This document shows positions 38,549-49,800 of a stretch of 64,000 nucleotides of DNA, piece after piece. Origin of the DNA: Tigriopus japonicus (Eukaryota; Arthropoda; Copepoda; Harpacticoida; Harpacticidae); the NCBI GenBank assembly GCA_010645155.1, contig CM021315.1, forward strand, positions 1,055,245 through 1,119,244, written 5' to 3'. Each line of letters opens with the position of its first letter. Position 1 is the stretch's first letter. A model generated the notes under the pieces. The model was not told where the DNA came from and did not search any database. It was given only the letters and a program-made list of their open reading frames with translations. A program made the translations under genes and the position numbers.

Positions 38549-41500
38549 ATGCCGTATGTGCTCGTCCGAGAGAGCTATGTTCAGGGCAGGTAAGATTTGG
38601 CAAACACCCACACTACTAATATCGATGTTTGCGCAAGCACATGATTTATGCACCCAACAATCGGAGTGAGTGAGTGACATCCGTGAGGAGAAGAGTGGTT
38701 TTCTTCCATATTGGTTTGCTTTGTTGCCAGTTTGATGGCCGGGGAACATCGGGCTCCCCAACTAATTAAGTGGACAACACTCCCGGACAGATGGGAGGAG
38801 AGATAGGGTGATGTTAATACATACAATGCAGATCTCATGCAACGACACATGTAGCCACACTGAAGGCCTCTTTACTCTCACTCTTGGGGACCCAATTGGC
38901 AAAGAGGGAGAAAGGCTTTGGTCTTTGGACCGAGGCAAAGAAAAGGGAGAAAAAGAGGGGACAATGTCCTCCCTTCTTGGTTGCCCATCTCGTCGTGGGT
39001 GCGAATGATCATGATGATGATCAAGAATTGCAGTCCATTACCATAGATCGTCCCAGATCTCGTATCAATAGAGTGGAACACATCCACTTGCAATCTTTGC
39101 ACAATTGCAAATGGGTGGATCGCTACGTACGTAGAGAGGAAGAAAACGAGGAACTTCTCTAACACATTGCAACATGAACCACATTTTATTAGGATAAAAG
39201 TCACACTCTGTGCCAAGAGATGTGCAATTTTGCCCTCCAGAAACCGTCACAGAGCTGATCCAGTGAGCTTGATCATCCTCATTATCATTACCATCATCAT
39301 CGTTTGTGTCATGAGCACGATGCACTTTGTCAGATCTGGGTCAAACTCAGCCAAGTGCTTGACTGAAGAACAATGAGTTTAAGAACCCTTGAACATTGGA
39401 CGAGTCACGCCCAGAACCACCCTCTATTGTACATTTGAAAGGGTTAACTTTATTTTTCAAATACCTTTATGAGCTTTTAAACATGGCTGCCCAACAATGA
39501 AACGATCAGCGTGCAACCATTCCGTCCCGTACAATGAAAGCTCCATGGGAAACATTGTGTCTTCAACCAGAGCCATGGTGGCACAACTACCCTCAATTCT
39601 TTGCATTTAGCCCCAGATCATTGGCCACACTACTCTTCAATGGTCGAGAATGAATTACCAGCCAGCCGAGCTATGAGGTCGAACTTGGAGTCGTAAATGG
39701 ATGCAAGCCAGCATTATTGTATGTAGTAATGTACGCTCAGATGCCAGAGAAAGAGAACGAGCGTAGGAGGAAGGAGGTCTTGTTCGTTCATTGAAGATCA
39801 TTCTGATAATCAGCGGGAGGAGTTTGGCCTCTTGAATGCTGTCTCGGTTGGAGTGAGAAGATCTCTGACCTGAAGTGAAAATGGGATGCCCTAGGATGCC
39901 CGAGAGCTGTGGTAGTGTGAGCGAGTTCCTTCGCTGAACAGAAAGTGTAAGTGCGTACGGCCTCCACGTACCACACAATACTCTATTATGCAGCACTGAG
40001 CAACTAATTCAATGCATTTCCACGCGGTCTGAAAAGGACAGGATCCTCCTCCTGTCTTTTCAAGGGCCCTTGACGAGGATGATCAAATACGAAATACGTA
40101 AACCTGCTCGTCAAGAGCTCCTTCCTATTGAGACGGCCTTCCGGCCTTCCTTGTACGTTGTTGGGTTTGAAATGAAGTTGGAGGCCTTGATTTTCAACTC
40201 GGGAGGGATTGATCTCGGCACCAATCCAGGGATGCTTTGAAGTTAGAAGCACGGGTTTGTTGGAGGGGTCAATGGGAACTACTGTTGGTTGGCCAGTGGA
40301 TCCGACGGAACACAGGATAATCGCTCTTTCAAAGGGCCAAAAAGAAAGGATAAATCTGAAAGAAAAAGCAGAGTTTTGAAATCCGCCAATCTATCTTTTC
40401 TTGGCCGTAAAAAAAGGGGGAGAAGATGGTCTTCTGGAATGAAATGGGAATTTCATCTTATTGGTCTTTTCAAAAAAGGAACCACCAACGCCATCGAAGG
40501 CGCTGATGGCACGTTACAGGGTTCAGTCCAAGTTTCATACTTAAAATCTTGCACATACAGCCGCATTTTTTTACGTTTATGCAGAGTGTCTTAGCAGATT
40601 CTGAAGTTGAATCATCGAATCCGTAAAAAAACGCTTTTTTGAGCTGCTCTAACGGGTGCTGAATCAAAAGTTTTATTGAGGTTTACCACCTTTTAAACCG
40701 GGATAAGTGTTTCATTATTTAAATTAGGAGCTCTAATCTGTTAGTTTATGGACTCATGGAGCACCCGGTGTGACTTGAAGCCCTTTGGCGCTTGCTCAAA
40801 AAGAGATAGAGACAGAAAGACAGAGAAGCAGAGAGAGAGAAGCGAGGAACTAGTAGAACTTGGGGAACCACCATTAATAAGCTCATTTATTTCAAAGCCC
40901 CTTTTTCTTCTGTCTCCTTTTTTCCAAGCGAAAAAAGTCTCTCACAGATCCAAAGTTTTTCTCCCTGCTCTGGAACCAGTTGGTTAAACTCTTGGTTGTT
41001 GTTGCTGGAAATACATTTTAATTCACGCTTAGACCCTCAATTTGCATTCCTCTCATTCCTATTCTCGCCGTTGAATGTTTTGCATCGTGATCCAATGACT
41101 TAAAATAGGGGTCGGGTGTCGTACATAAGGTAACATTTGCAGATGAACGGAAAACAACTAACATGGGACTTGCTCTATTTTTTAGTATCCGTCATATTTC
41201 ATATTCCCTCCATGGTTAACAAATCTTTTCAAGCGATTTGACATTCTGAGCTGTCAATAAGAGCAAAGTGAACTCACAAGTCCTCCGGAAATGAGAATAA
41301 CCCTCTCATGTTTGCATCCATTTCGCCCCAATGACGTTCTTTGATATTTGGAGTGTTGGAGTGTGTTCAATGGGTCCTTAGAGCACTTGGATCTTTCCGT
41401 TCCCATGGGTTCAGATTGAGCTGATCACAAATGATGCTTGAATGCGTTCATATCCGTGTGATTTATCGTGATTAAGAAAGGTGTTTGGTGACCCAAAATC

Positions 41501-43090
41501 CCCTGATGATCCCTTGATGGCGATTACTTCCGGTCAATGGGTTCATCATCCGGAGCAGAGGAGACCTATTAAGAGCCGACTTAGTTCCGGTCAACGCATT
41601 TTCAACGGTCTCTCAACATCCACTCATAACCGAGATGACTCACATGCTTCCATCATACTCAAATCCAGAGCTTCTTTCCCAACCAGAAGAACTATCCATG
41701 TATCTTATAGAGAGAAATGCACTCCAAATTGTCTTCCCAAGTACTGTCCGAACCATCAAAATTGTTTATTGATTCCCAGCCATTGTATACGATTGATCCA
41801 GTTTCCCGGCGCCATCCTAGTGTGACTTCCATTTACCATTCTGAGAGCATCTGGTGACAGCCAAACTCACTCAGAAGAAAGGATCAATCTCTATCTCTTT
41901 TTGTTTGTTTTTGAGGGGACATCCGTAAATATATTCAATAAACACCCTCGTTTCTTTGTTCCCGGTTTGACGGCGGCATGCTGAGTGTTTTGCCGTGCAA
42001 TTGAATTTGCTCAGGTCTGAAAAATGATCATATCAAGGCGAACGGGTGAGTGTGCTGAATAATGGACGAATCTGAAAGAGAGTCTTCTCAGCCCAGATCT
42101 GGCGGTATTACTCCTTCTTTACTCGAGCATTTCCAAGACCAACGATGTTGGTATATAGGTACAATATATTACGAGTATTACAATTGCCGGAGTTTTTCTC
42201 ACTCGCTCAAGTTGGCAGGAAGGAAAGATAAATGGTGCGAGTGTCTGCATGTTGTTCAGCCTCCATTTCTATGCTCATGTTAAGCGAGTTAGATGCAGAA
42301 TGCAAGAGACTCTCAAATCACTCAATCACTCATTCATTGGAAATGCCTGGCATTAAGTAACTGCGGGTTAATATCTGGCAAAGCTCTAAAAACTTTGAGA
42401 TAGTCCGGCCAAGTGTCACGAACAAGGTCTCTCAAATTTCACCAGAATTGAAAAAGATATCATTTAATGTTCAAGGTTATTGGTTGTTAAAATTATTGGA
42501 AACTATGAGTGAAAAGCTGAGGCAACACTTTTTATCTAACGTTCCATTCAGAGGTACAAGAAAGCAGTGGCGAAAGCAAATTACAATGTCCTTTACTCAT
42601 GTGGTAATACAATTAATGCCGCCCACGTAGCCTTTCTACAATTATTGGCGATTTCCTGATCATACGAATGACGCTGATGGCATTTCCAAGTCATTACGCT
42701 GATGGTCAATGGTTTTGGAACATCCCATATTTTTGGTGGGGAGGGTGACACCATTACATTCAATGTATCTCTAATGTCCTTTTATCATGGCCGGACCCAA
42801 ATAGTGAATCGGATGTTCTCTGCTATCTTTCCAGCTGCACGGTTGATGGTCTCCCATTGAACGAGTTCCGCGTTTTGGCTGAGAAATCCACGACATCGCC
42901 TGAATGGAGAGATGAGAAGAACCGCCGCGTTGAGTTTGCCACGCCCACTTTCAACGTCCTCAATGCTCTTGAACAAATGGGCTACAAAGTGGTGACCTCG
43001 GGTGCATTCGTGACTGGGCACAATAAGTTTGATCAAAGAGAATTTGTGTGGACGTTGCATCGCTCGAGCACTGAGATGGAATGTCAGTAG
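38549..43090 (+). CDS. GTP cyclohydrolase I feedback regulatory protein-like, copy 1 (98 aa, two exons)
   Basis: Exon 1 is 38549-38589: ATG, MPYVLVRESYVQG plus two bases, then donor CAG/GTAAGA. Exon 2 is 42835-43090, after the acceptor TGCTATCTTTCCAG; one base completes a Ser codon and CTVDGL follows. The 4245-bp intron joins in phase. The 98-residue product starts MPY as GFRP does and has the family C-terminal pattern: P-T-x-N-V-L-N-A-L-E-x-M-G-Y-K-V-V then FVWTLHR (human GFRP has VLDKLERRGFRVLS then LVWCLHK). GFRP forms a cytosolic pentamer that binds GTP cyclohydrolase I and mediates tetrahydrobiopterin feedback inhibition and phenylalanine activation. About 57 of 98 residues match copy 2 without a gap through residue 93. 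The kinship to GFRP is clear in the C-terminal half and weaker in the middle, where residues 21-45 differ. The long first intron makes exon 1 the less certain part, but its match to copy 2 and its phase are strong support. Confidence 0.75.
38590..42834 (+). other. intron of the first GFRP-like gene (4245 bp)
   Basis: GT...AG intron that splits copy 1 after codon 13. It contains short unrecognised frames on both strands and AG-rich simple sequence around 40805-40845. No nested gene was recognised. Confidence 0.65.
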
Positions 43091-43941
43091 ATACCAGATT
43101 TGGAAGTTCTGGCCGCCCAATTGGATGAGGCCGTGCACTAACCTTGGAATCTCAAACCTTATCTCCCAGTTGACTTGACTGCATGTTTCAAGAAGAGAGG
43201 ATTTTATGTCCGACAAGTCGAAGCTTGTGACTAAAACAGCCAGTTTTTTTTTGTCTTCAAAGCCCGACAACAGCAGCACCACCACCACCACCACCAACAA
43301 CAACAACAATCCAATCCGGGCTCAACGGCCTTTACTTTGGAACGAGGAAGAAGCAAAAAACGACAACATGAACCGACTTGGACGTGGTTGCCCATGGAGT
43401 GGGAAACAGTGAAGTGGAACTGGATTTGGTCTATTTGTATTACACATTCACTTGTTTCACTCCATTGAGCACCAGACCGCCAAGCGAGAAGACGCTGAAG
43501 CGAGCAAGAGTGCTCAGACTTGCAAGAAAAAAGGGGAATAAGGCGAAAAAACTCAAGAAGGCCCATTCAAGAAGCACAATTGACCAATTCTGAAGACATT
43601 CCCTAAACAAGTCTAGCTAAGGCAGTTCTTCCGACTTTTGGCTTGGCCTTCCCGATTCGGAGAGAACGAGGCGAAACAAAAGATCTCCCTTACTCGAGCG
43701 AGAGAGAGAGTGAGAGGAAGCAATCTCGACTCCATTGTATTCAATCACTACCTATTTTGTCTGTTGATCTACTGCGTGGATCAGGTTTTAATCGCCCCTC
43801 AGATTCGCCCACCAGATGGTGCTGGAAGCCAAGTCAGATCAGGACCGAAAGACTTGGTCAGCAGCGGCACACAATCAGGCAAACAGTGCGGGCGGCACTG
43901 GAGCGGCGGCGGTAGACCACCATTCCTGGGCATTTGGCAGA
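43091..43941. other. spacer between the two GFRP-like genes
   Basis: It holds a CAG/CCA/ACA microsatellite and a possible 3' splice site, TTTTAATCGCCCCTCAG, at about 43783-43799. That site would allow a spliced 5' leader for copy 2. No separate gene recognised. Confidence 0.5.
43270..43310. repeat. microsatellite CAG / CCA / CAA
   Basis: Triplet runs of CAG, then ACC, then AAC. They produce glycine/valine/leucine-like homopolymers in antisense frames that should not be read as protein. Confidence 0.85.
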
Positions 43942-44244
43942 ATGCCCTACGTGTTTGTCCGGGAAAATGCCATCAAATATTGGTGCACCGTCCAAGGTCT
44001 CAGTCACAACGAGGTACGGGTCCTGGCCGAGAAGGTCCAAGACCAGCCCGAGCATCACGACGATCGACAAAAGCGGGCCGAGTTCAGCCTGCCCACGTGG
44101 ATCATTCTGAACGCCCTTGAGCTCATGGGCTTCAAAGTGGTCACCTCCGGCCCTTACGTGACCGGTACCGCCAAGCACGATCAACGCGAGTTTGTTTGGA
44201 CGTTACACAAGGCTCACGACGAGTGGGAGTCGAGTTCAAAGTGA
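43942..44244 (+). CDS. GTP cyclohydrolase I feedback regulatory protein-like, copy 2 (100 aa, intronless)
   Basis: A single open frame gives MPYVFVRENAIKYW, then CTVQGL and RVLAEK, with the C-terminal GFRP signature ILNALELMGFKVV and FVWTLHK before a TGA stop. The length is close to the roughly 84 residues of vertebrate GFRP plus an insertion of about ten residues (VTSGPYVTGTAKHDQ). The start at 43942 is chosen because it matches the MPY start of copy 1 and of GFRP, and has A at -3. An in-frame ATG at 43816 would add 42 Ala/Gly/His-rich residues. Copy 1 has an intron after codon 13, but here the same point (YW/CTV) is continuous. Copy 2 is therefore either an intron-loss copy (possibly retroposed) or keeps an intron only in its 5' leader. 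Its codons are GC-rich, unlike its surroundings, and it reads as an intact gene. The role is inferred to be regulation of tetrahydrobiopterin synthesis through GTP cyclohydrolase I. Confidence 0.8.
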   Translation: MPYVFVRENAIKYWCTVQGLSHNEVRVLAEKVQDQPEHHDDRQKRAEFSLPTWIILNALELMGFKVVTSGPYVTGTAKHDQREFVWTLHKAHDEWESSSK

Positions 44245-46162
44245 TTGCTGACGACTAACTAAATTATTGCCCGCCCTATGTTAATCCGTCACTCACTCGT
44301 TGGAAAGAGGAGGCAACCCTCCGCTAGCCGTCAATATCAATAGTACCAATATTTCGTCAAAAGGGTGGGGGTGAGGGGAAAGGGTGGTAGGGGAAGAGCC
44401 GTGTCAGTCAGTTGATCTTGTATTTCTTTCTTAAAGCAATATGGACTGTGGCCAGCCATGCAGCCTTGCGTGAGAATTGCATCTCGCGGCCATGATATTC
44501 GTTAGGGATAATCTCCATTTCGCATGATGACCCCTTTCAGATACCCGCCCGGGGTTTATCAGGCAGTCAGGAACAGACAAGGGGAGGGGATCACCCTGAG
44601 CATGCAGAGACCGTGGGTATAGTACATGACTGATCTTTTCCAGATCAAGATCCAAGACAGCCGTCACTTGAAGTTGCGATGGTAGTCTTCAAAGGTAAAG
44701 AGAGAGGGGTGCTTCCTGCCGGATGCCCTGATTGAAAGCCATTAGCTAACAACGGGATGAAGGCGGTTCCATTTGCTCAAGTATCTCCTGCCATTCAGGA
44801 GCTTGACCGAGCGATTAAAGTAAGATGATCGTCTTGATCATCTACACACCAGCTCTTCCGTGTTCATAATGCATCGGAACAGAGTCCAGGAAATGGAACA
44901 AATGGTCAGAACATCAGACAAGGAACATGAGATGAGACCAGGGAGGAAAGGAAGGAAGCAAGGAAGGAAGAGGAATCAGATTCATACCTAATATGAGAAG
45001 TAGCAGCCATAATAGAAAAAAACATACTAGTGCAAATGCAAATGCAAACAAGAACGGCATCCCCACGAGTCACTGCTCTTTGGGCTTTGGGACGCGCGGT
45101 TTCCCAGTTTCCCCGCATAATATTCATAACTTGCCATTGTTTGCCGTGTACTCAACCAACCAACGAATGAGGTAGGTTTTTTTCGTTTTTGGGGAAAAGG
45201 CTGGAATATCCTAAACCCAAGATTGCTGAAGTGGCCAAAACAAGATGTCATCTGAATGAAATAAATAAGTAAAACGAAGCGCGAATCCAAAGGTACTAAC
45301 AATATATCTAGCTAATTATTACTAACGCCTTGACTAGACATCGTTAGTGAAAAGCGGACAAGCAATTGCACTTCCGGCACATCCTGACTCAAAACATCCA
45401 TGCTGGTTTGCCAAAGAAAATACATTTGAGGAGGATGTAAGCCGTCTTTGCATTCTGTAGCCAATAAACGAATTTTAGTGTCAGTAAACAGACCTCGTAA
45501 CATGTGACATGAAACAAGAATGAACAACGCCGATAACTATTATACCGTCTGGTTCCCATGCTAAAAATAATGCAAGCAACAACAATAGGAGAAGGAGCAG
45601 GAGCAACAGCAGCCAAGAAAAAGCAGCAAAGACGGCAACAATAAAAAGTGTATAAAACTATTTTCAACAATAGAAAAACTGAAACAAAGTCTAGAAAAAA
45701 AAGAAATGCTAGAGGGGAGAAAGTCTGAATTATCGACCTTGAGTGATTGCGTTCTGATTTGAAATATATGACTAACTATTAAACCCACCCAGTCCTCCAA
45801 AACGAAACATGGAATGTGAGTATTTGTTTGGCTGATATGAACAAGCATTCTAAGTAATAAAAACTGACAAATTGTGCAACTCGACTTCTTTATTCGTACT
45901 GTATCTAAGGAACACTAAGTAATCTAAGGAGGACTCAACGGGGGATATATATTACAGAATACCATTTACGTCCTAGCTACAACAATGAGAATTCAGCGAG
46001 ACATTTACTGCGTTGAAATAACCTCTCATTTTTGTACAATGACAAACCATAAGCTGTAAATCTGTAATTCGTCCTGAGAAATTAAAATGTTCTTGGTTAA
46101 TCCAAGCGGTTAAACTCTTCGACTATGAATTGTGAACGAAATATCAGGTAGTTCCCCCAAAT
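44245..46162. other. intergenic downstream of the GFRP-like pair
   Basis: No gene recognised. There is no canonical AATAAA close behind the copy 2 stop; an ATTAAA occurs at 44814-44819. AGG/AAGG-rich and CAA/CAG-rich simple sequence lies near 44940-44970 and 45570-45630. Confidence 0.4.
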
Positions 46163-46383
46163 TAGCGCCTCTTGTGGTCAAATTGAGAGATAGTTGCCAG
46201 CTAGTGAGTGCGTTCTAATGCCACCCTTTGACAAAACTTCAGTTTTTTTCCTAGATGCCTATATTTCTTTATTTTCGCACATTTTGGAGAAATGAACCAG
46301 TCAAAAAATGTTCAACGTTTTGTCAAAGAGTGGCATTAAGAATCGTCATCTGGCAACTATGTCTCAATCTGACCATATCGCTG
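46163..46383. mobile_element. small foldback MITE, family B copy 2 (about 221 bp)
   Basis: The left arm TAGCGCCTCTTGTGGTCAAA continues through GAGATAGTTGCCAG, TAATGCCACCCTTTGACAAAA. The right arm read as complement gives TCAGCGATATGGTCAGA, GACATAGTTGCCAG, TTAATGCCACTCTTTGACAAAA. The arms are about 95 bp around an AT-rich loop. It shares termini with the element at 33814-34048. Confidence 0.75.
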
Positions 46384-46624
46384 ATTTGAGGAACAAGCTA
46401 ATATTTGTTCACGGTTCATAGACCTTAAGGTACACCCATGACATGAAAGTTTTGTCGTAATTTTAAACCAAACTATTTTCACTATGTAAGAAAAGATTTA
46501 AACGACTTTACATCCAATCTACCCTCAACTAATCTCTCTATCCTTGGAAATGAAGTTTGGTATGCTATCGACCGAATTGGAAATTGTGGATGATGACTCA
46601 AAGTTTGTCCACATGGTTTTAAGG

Positions 46625-46858
46625 CAGGGGTCGGCAACCCGTGAGCCCAGGCTCACATGTAAGCCCAAGGGTGGTTTTGGGTGGCCCAGGAGATGTGGGG
46701 AAAAGTCCAAAATAGTGGGCTCTAGAGCCATTTGTAGTACATACTCCAAGGCCCAGAGCTCTTTGATCATTGAATTGTGGGCTCATGAACCTTCCAGCAT
46801 CTCTTTTCTAGGCCCCAAATTTGGTGGGCCTTGACCCAAAAGCGGTTGCCGACCCCTG
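46625..46858 (+). mobile_element. hAT-like MITE, family A copy 2 (234 bp)
   Basis: Perfect inverted termini, CAGGGGTCGGCAACC on the left and GGTTGCCGACCCCTG on the right. Flanking 8-mers ttttaagg (46617-46624) and ttgtaagg (46859-46866) differ at one base, the 8-bp target duplication expected for hAT transposition. It is better preserved than the copy at 30000-30249 and in the opposite orientation. A 96-codon frame across it is accidental. Confidence 0.88.
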
Positions 46859-46866
46859 TTGTAAGG

Positions 46867-49800
46867 TGTCTTTCTTTTGCTTAAAATATTAATGAACGGT
46901 CGAAATTGTACGAGCTCTTGTGTCATGGTGGACAGCAGTATTTCAGGTGCTTTTGGCTGGAGATGTTCTCAAACCATTCCTCTTTCTTCAGGAACGAGTA
47001 AAATCTGATTCTCGCCATTCGCTACTCTTTCATGGTGGTTTAAATGCGAGGTAGAACCGTGCATGAAGAAAGCACCGGACATCAAAGTGACCCTTGCTGT
47101 TCCAGCCAATTGTATCCTAAGCTAATCCAAAAATATTCTAGAATCTATTGCATTGGGGTAAAGTAATAATTGTATTAATGTAAAGAAACTTTCCTGGCGC
47201 CTCAAATTTTCCACCTTCCCTGTTATTCCACAATAAAAGAACAATAATGCGAATGGTGGTTGGGGTCAGACATTAATCTAGATTCCTGCATTATGGAAGA
47301 ACAGACTTCCATTTGCCGCCGACCAGGATTGACCTCCAAATCAAATCAAAGACAAGGCCATGCTTGTTGGGTAATGAATCATTAGCGCAGTAATACTGCT
47401 AGGGAATTGGCCACAGGATTCTCTCCTTCCCTATTTTATTGGAGGTTGGTTCCCAAAGGATTTTTCTGTTTGGAATTGTTTAGAGAATGTCGCGATCAAA
47501 TGATGTTTTCTGGCATGAAATCAACTTTTTCAATTTTTCAATTTATCTATCAGTGGATGGTAAATATCAGTGATTTTAGTTGAAATACACTTAGGCTAAG
47601 TGGATAATGATAATCAAGAGTCAAAGTTGATGATCAGATATGCTTAGTTCAAACTTGGAACAAATTTCTTTGAATTCATTTTCTCTCAGCATTGCTATTC
47701 AAACATGGAGGTCCTAAATGCAGGAAAGAACCAGGGTTCCTAACCTATTCCCAACATTCAAGAACGACAAAAATATAGATGACAAGCCTAGTGATGAGAA
47801 TCACAATTTCTAGTTTAAATGCGTACAATGATCGTCTTTATCTGCATATAGGTACATACAAACGAAGGTAAACTATTTCAATTTGAGCTGAATCCAATCA
47901 CGGACTCAGAACGGAGTGACAATTTTCAACTCAAATCTTGTTGCAGATGAGAACGTGAAATAAATGAGCAATTCCAACTATGGTACTTTTTAACAAATAT
48001 CATATCATATCATACCATACAAAAACGGCAATACGAGTATGTTACCACAATGAAAAGTGTGTTCCTTTGGATTCGAGTCGATTTTCTGGAATTATCTCTC
48101 TGTAAAAATTCGCCCGATATGTATCATCCCTTAGAAGAGATGTAAATGAGTTGTATAAAGTTTGCATTGGTTGAATACGATTTGTGTCATTTGATCAAGG
48201 CTCGGGTTAAGCGATACTTTTCGAATCAAATCAGGCCCTAATGCTCTTGTTTTATGCAGTACATTCCGTATTTCATCCAAATTGACAAGGTTTCCCGCTC
48301 TTAAACCATGGAGCTTTATGAGTGGATCATCTGCATTAAATATAAGCCCCAAGAGCCTCTTCTGAAGCGAGCAATGGATCGTTAACCATCTTTAAAGTGG
48401 GCTGCTGAAGGACCAAAGTACACGTTTTAAAGAGAACCAAAACTGATCAAAGCACTTACGCTATATCATACCTTTTTCTACATCTTACACACGATGGTCT
48501 AAAATTTTGACCCTAGACATTCGAAACGACCTAATCAATTCTAAACGCTTGGAAATTCAAATACTAACTCGATGTTAATGAACACTTGTATGACAATACC
48601 AGTGTTGTCATATCATTTTTTGTACTTTTGTAAAAAGAAACCAGACTGATGAGTTCAACATCGCAATAAAGAAAGATAAATACCAACAACAACTAAACCC
48701 TATCAAACAGTTATAGCACGGTTTTTTCATAACAAGAAAGTGGGACAAGCTTCAAACTTGGGTCAGCTAAACTGTGCTTTTGCATATTTCGCCCCGAGTG
48801 TTTTAGGAGGCTGGTTCCTTTGGGTCTAAAGGCGCCAATTCAATCGGATATGTCGGTCTTTACGAGGCGCTTGAGCACATAAACGTGAACATAAAATTTG
48901 CCCACGATTGATCGTTATTGGTCCTGGTAGTTGGTTGGTTGAGTTGAGATTGAAGGGGAACCTCATTCCCGGGATACATCTTTTGAAGGGAGAATGAGAA
49001 GTGCACCCAACTTTGGTCATGGAGGTCAATCCTTTGGGTCTGAATTTGACAGGAAGTGCAATCTGCTCATGAATAGATTTGAATGGACATTGGTAGCATT
49101 CAAAGCCTTTGGCGTGAGCCTCTTTGCGTCATGGTAAGTACTGCGCTCTCATGCAACGACCAAGGCGAGGCACAAGATTTATGGCAATGGGTAGGAAATG
49201 TATCCTATGTATCCTTCTTCCAGTTGTATGGCTAGTACGTATGTGGTGCCTACACACACATATAACAAAATTCGTCGAGCGAGCTCGGTCGAGTTTCTCA
49301 TGAACAAAACGAACGGGATCCATAAATGCATGGCGAGGAGCCACAACGATGAGCGAGTGTGGATGGACGTGGATGAAACGGGCCTCTTTTCAGAATACGG
49401 CGAACGGAACACGAGGCCAAAGAAGAGACGATTGAACGACAAAAGGCTGTTCCATTGCCGCATGATAATGTGGGATCGCGTCGTTTCCCATAGTACACAC
49501 ACCAACCGAGATTGCCTCAGGCCCTATGTTTGGAAGGCGTCCTATAGCCTGACTGGCTAACCTACAATATCTAGGTCGATATATCGTCTCACGCCACTTT
49601 GAAATGAAACAAATGAGTCAAAACCAAGACCAACGAGGAATGTTGGAATTTGGACCAACGCCAACCCGGAAGAAATGACTCACTTCCGATTTGGTCAAAG
49701 CATGAACGCATGGCTGACTGATAAGGCCGTACATAAACTGGGATTCGAGAAGGTTGTATTGTTGAAACGAAGATTGCAAAGGGTAGAGAAGCTGTTGGAA

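Noticed and set aside
42785..43309. 174-codon minus-strand frame
   Set aside because: It is the antisense shadow of exon 2 of GFRP-like copy 1 plus a triplet microsatellite.
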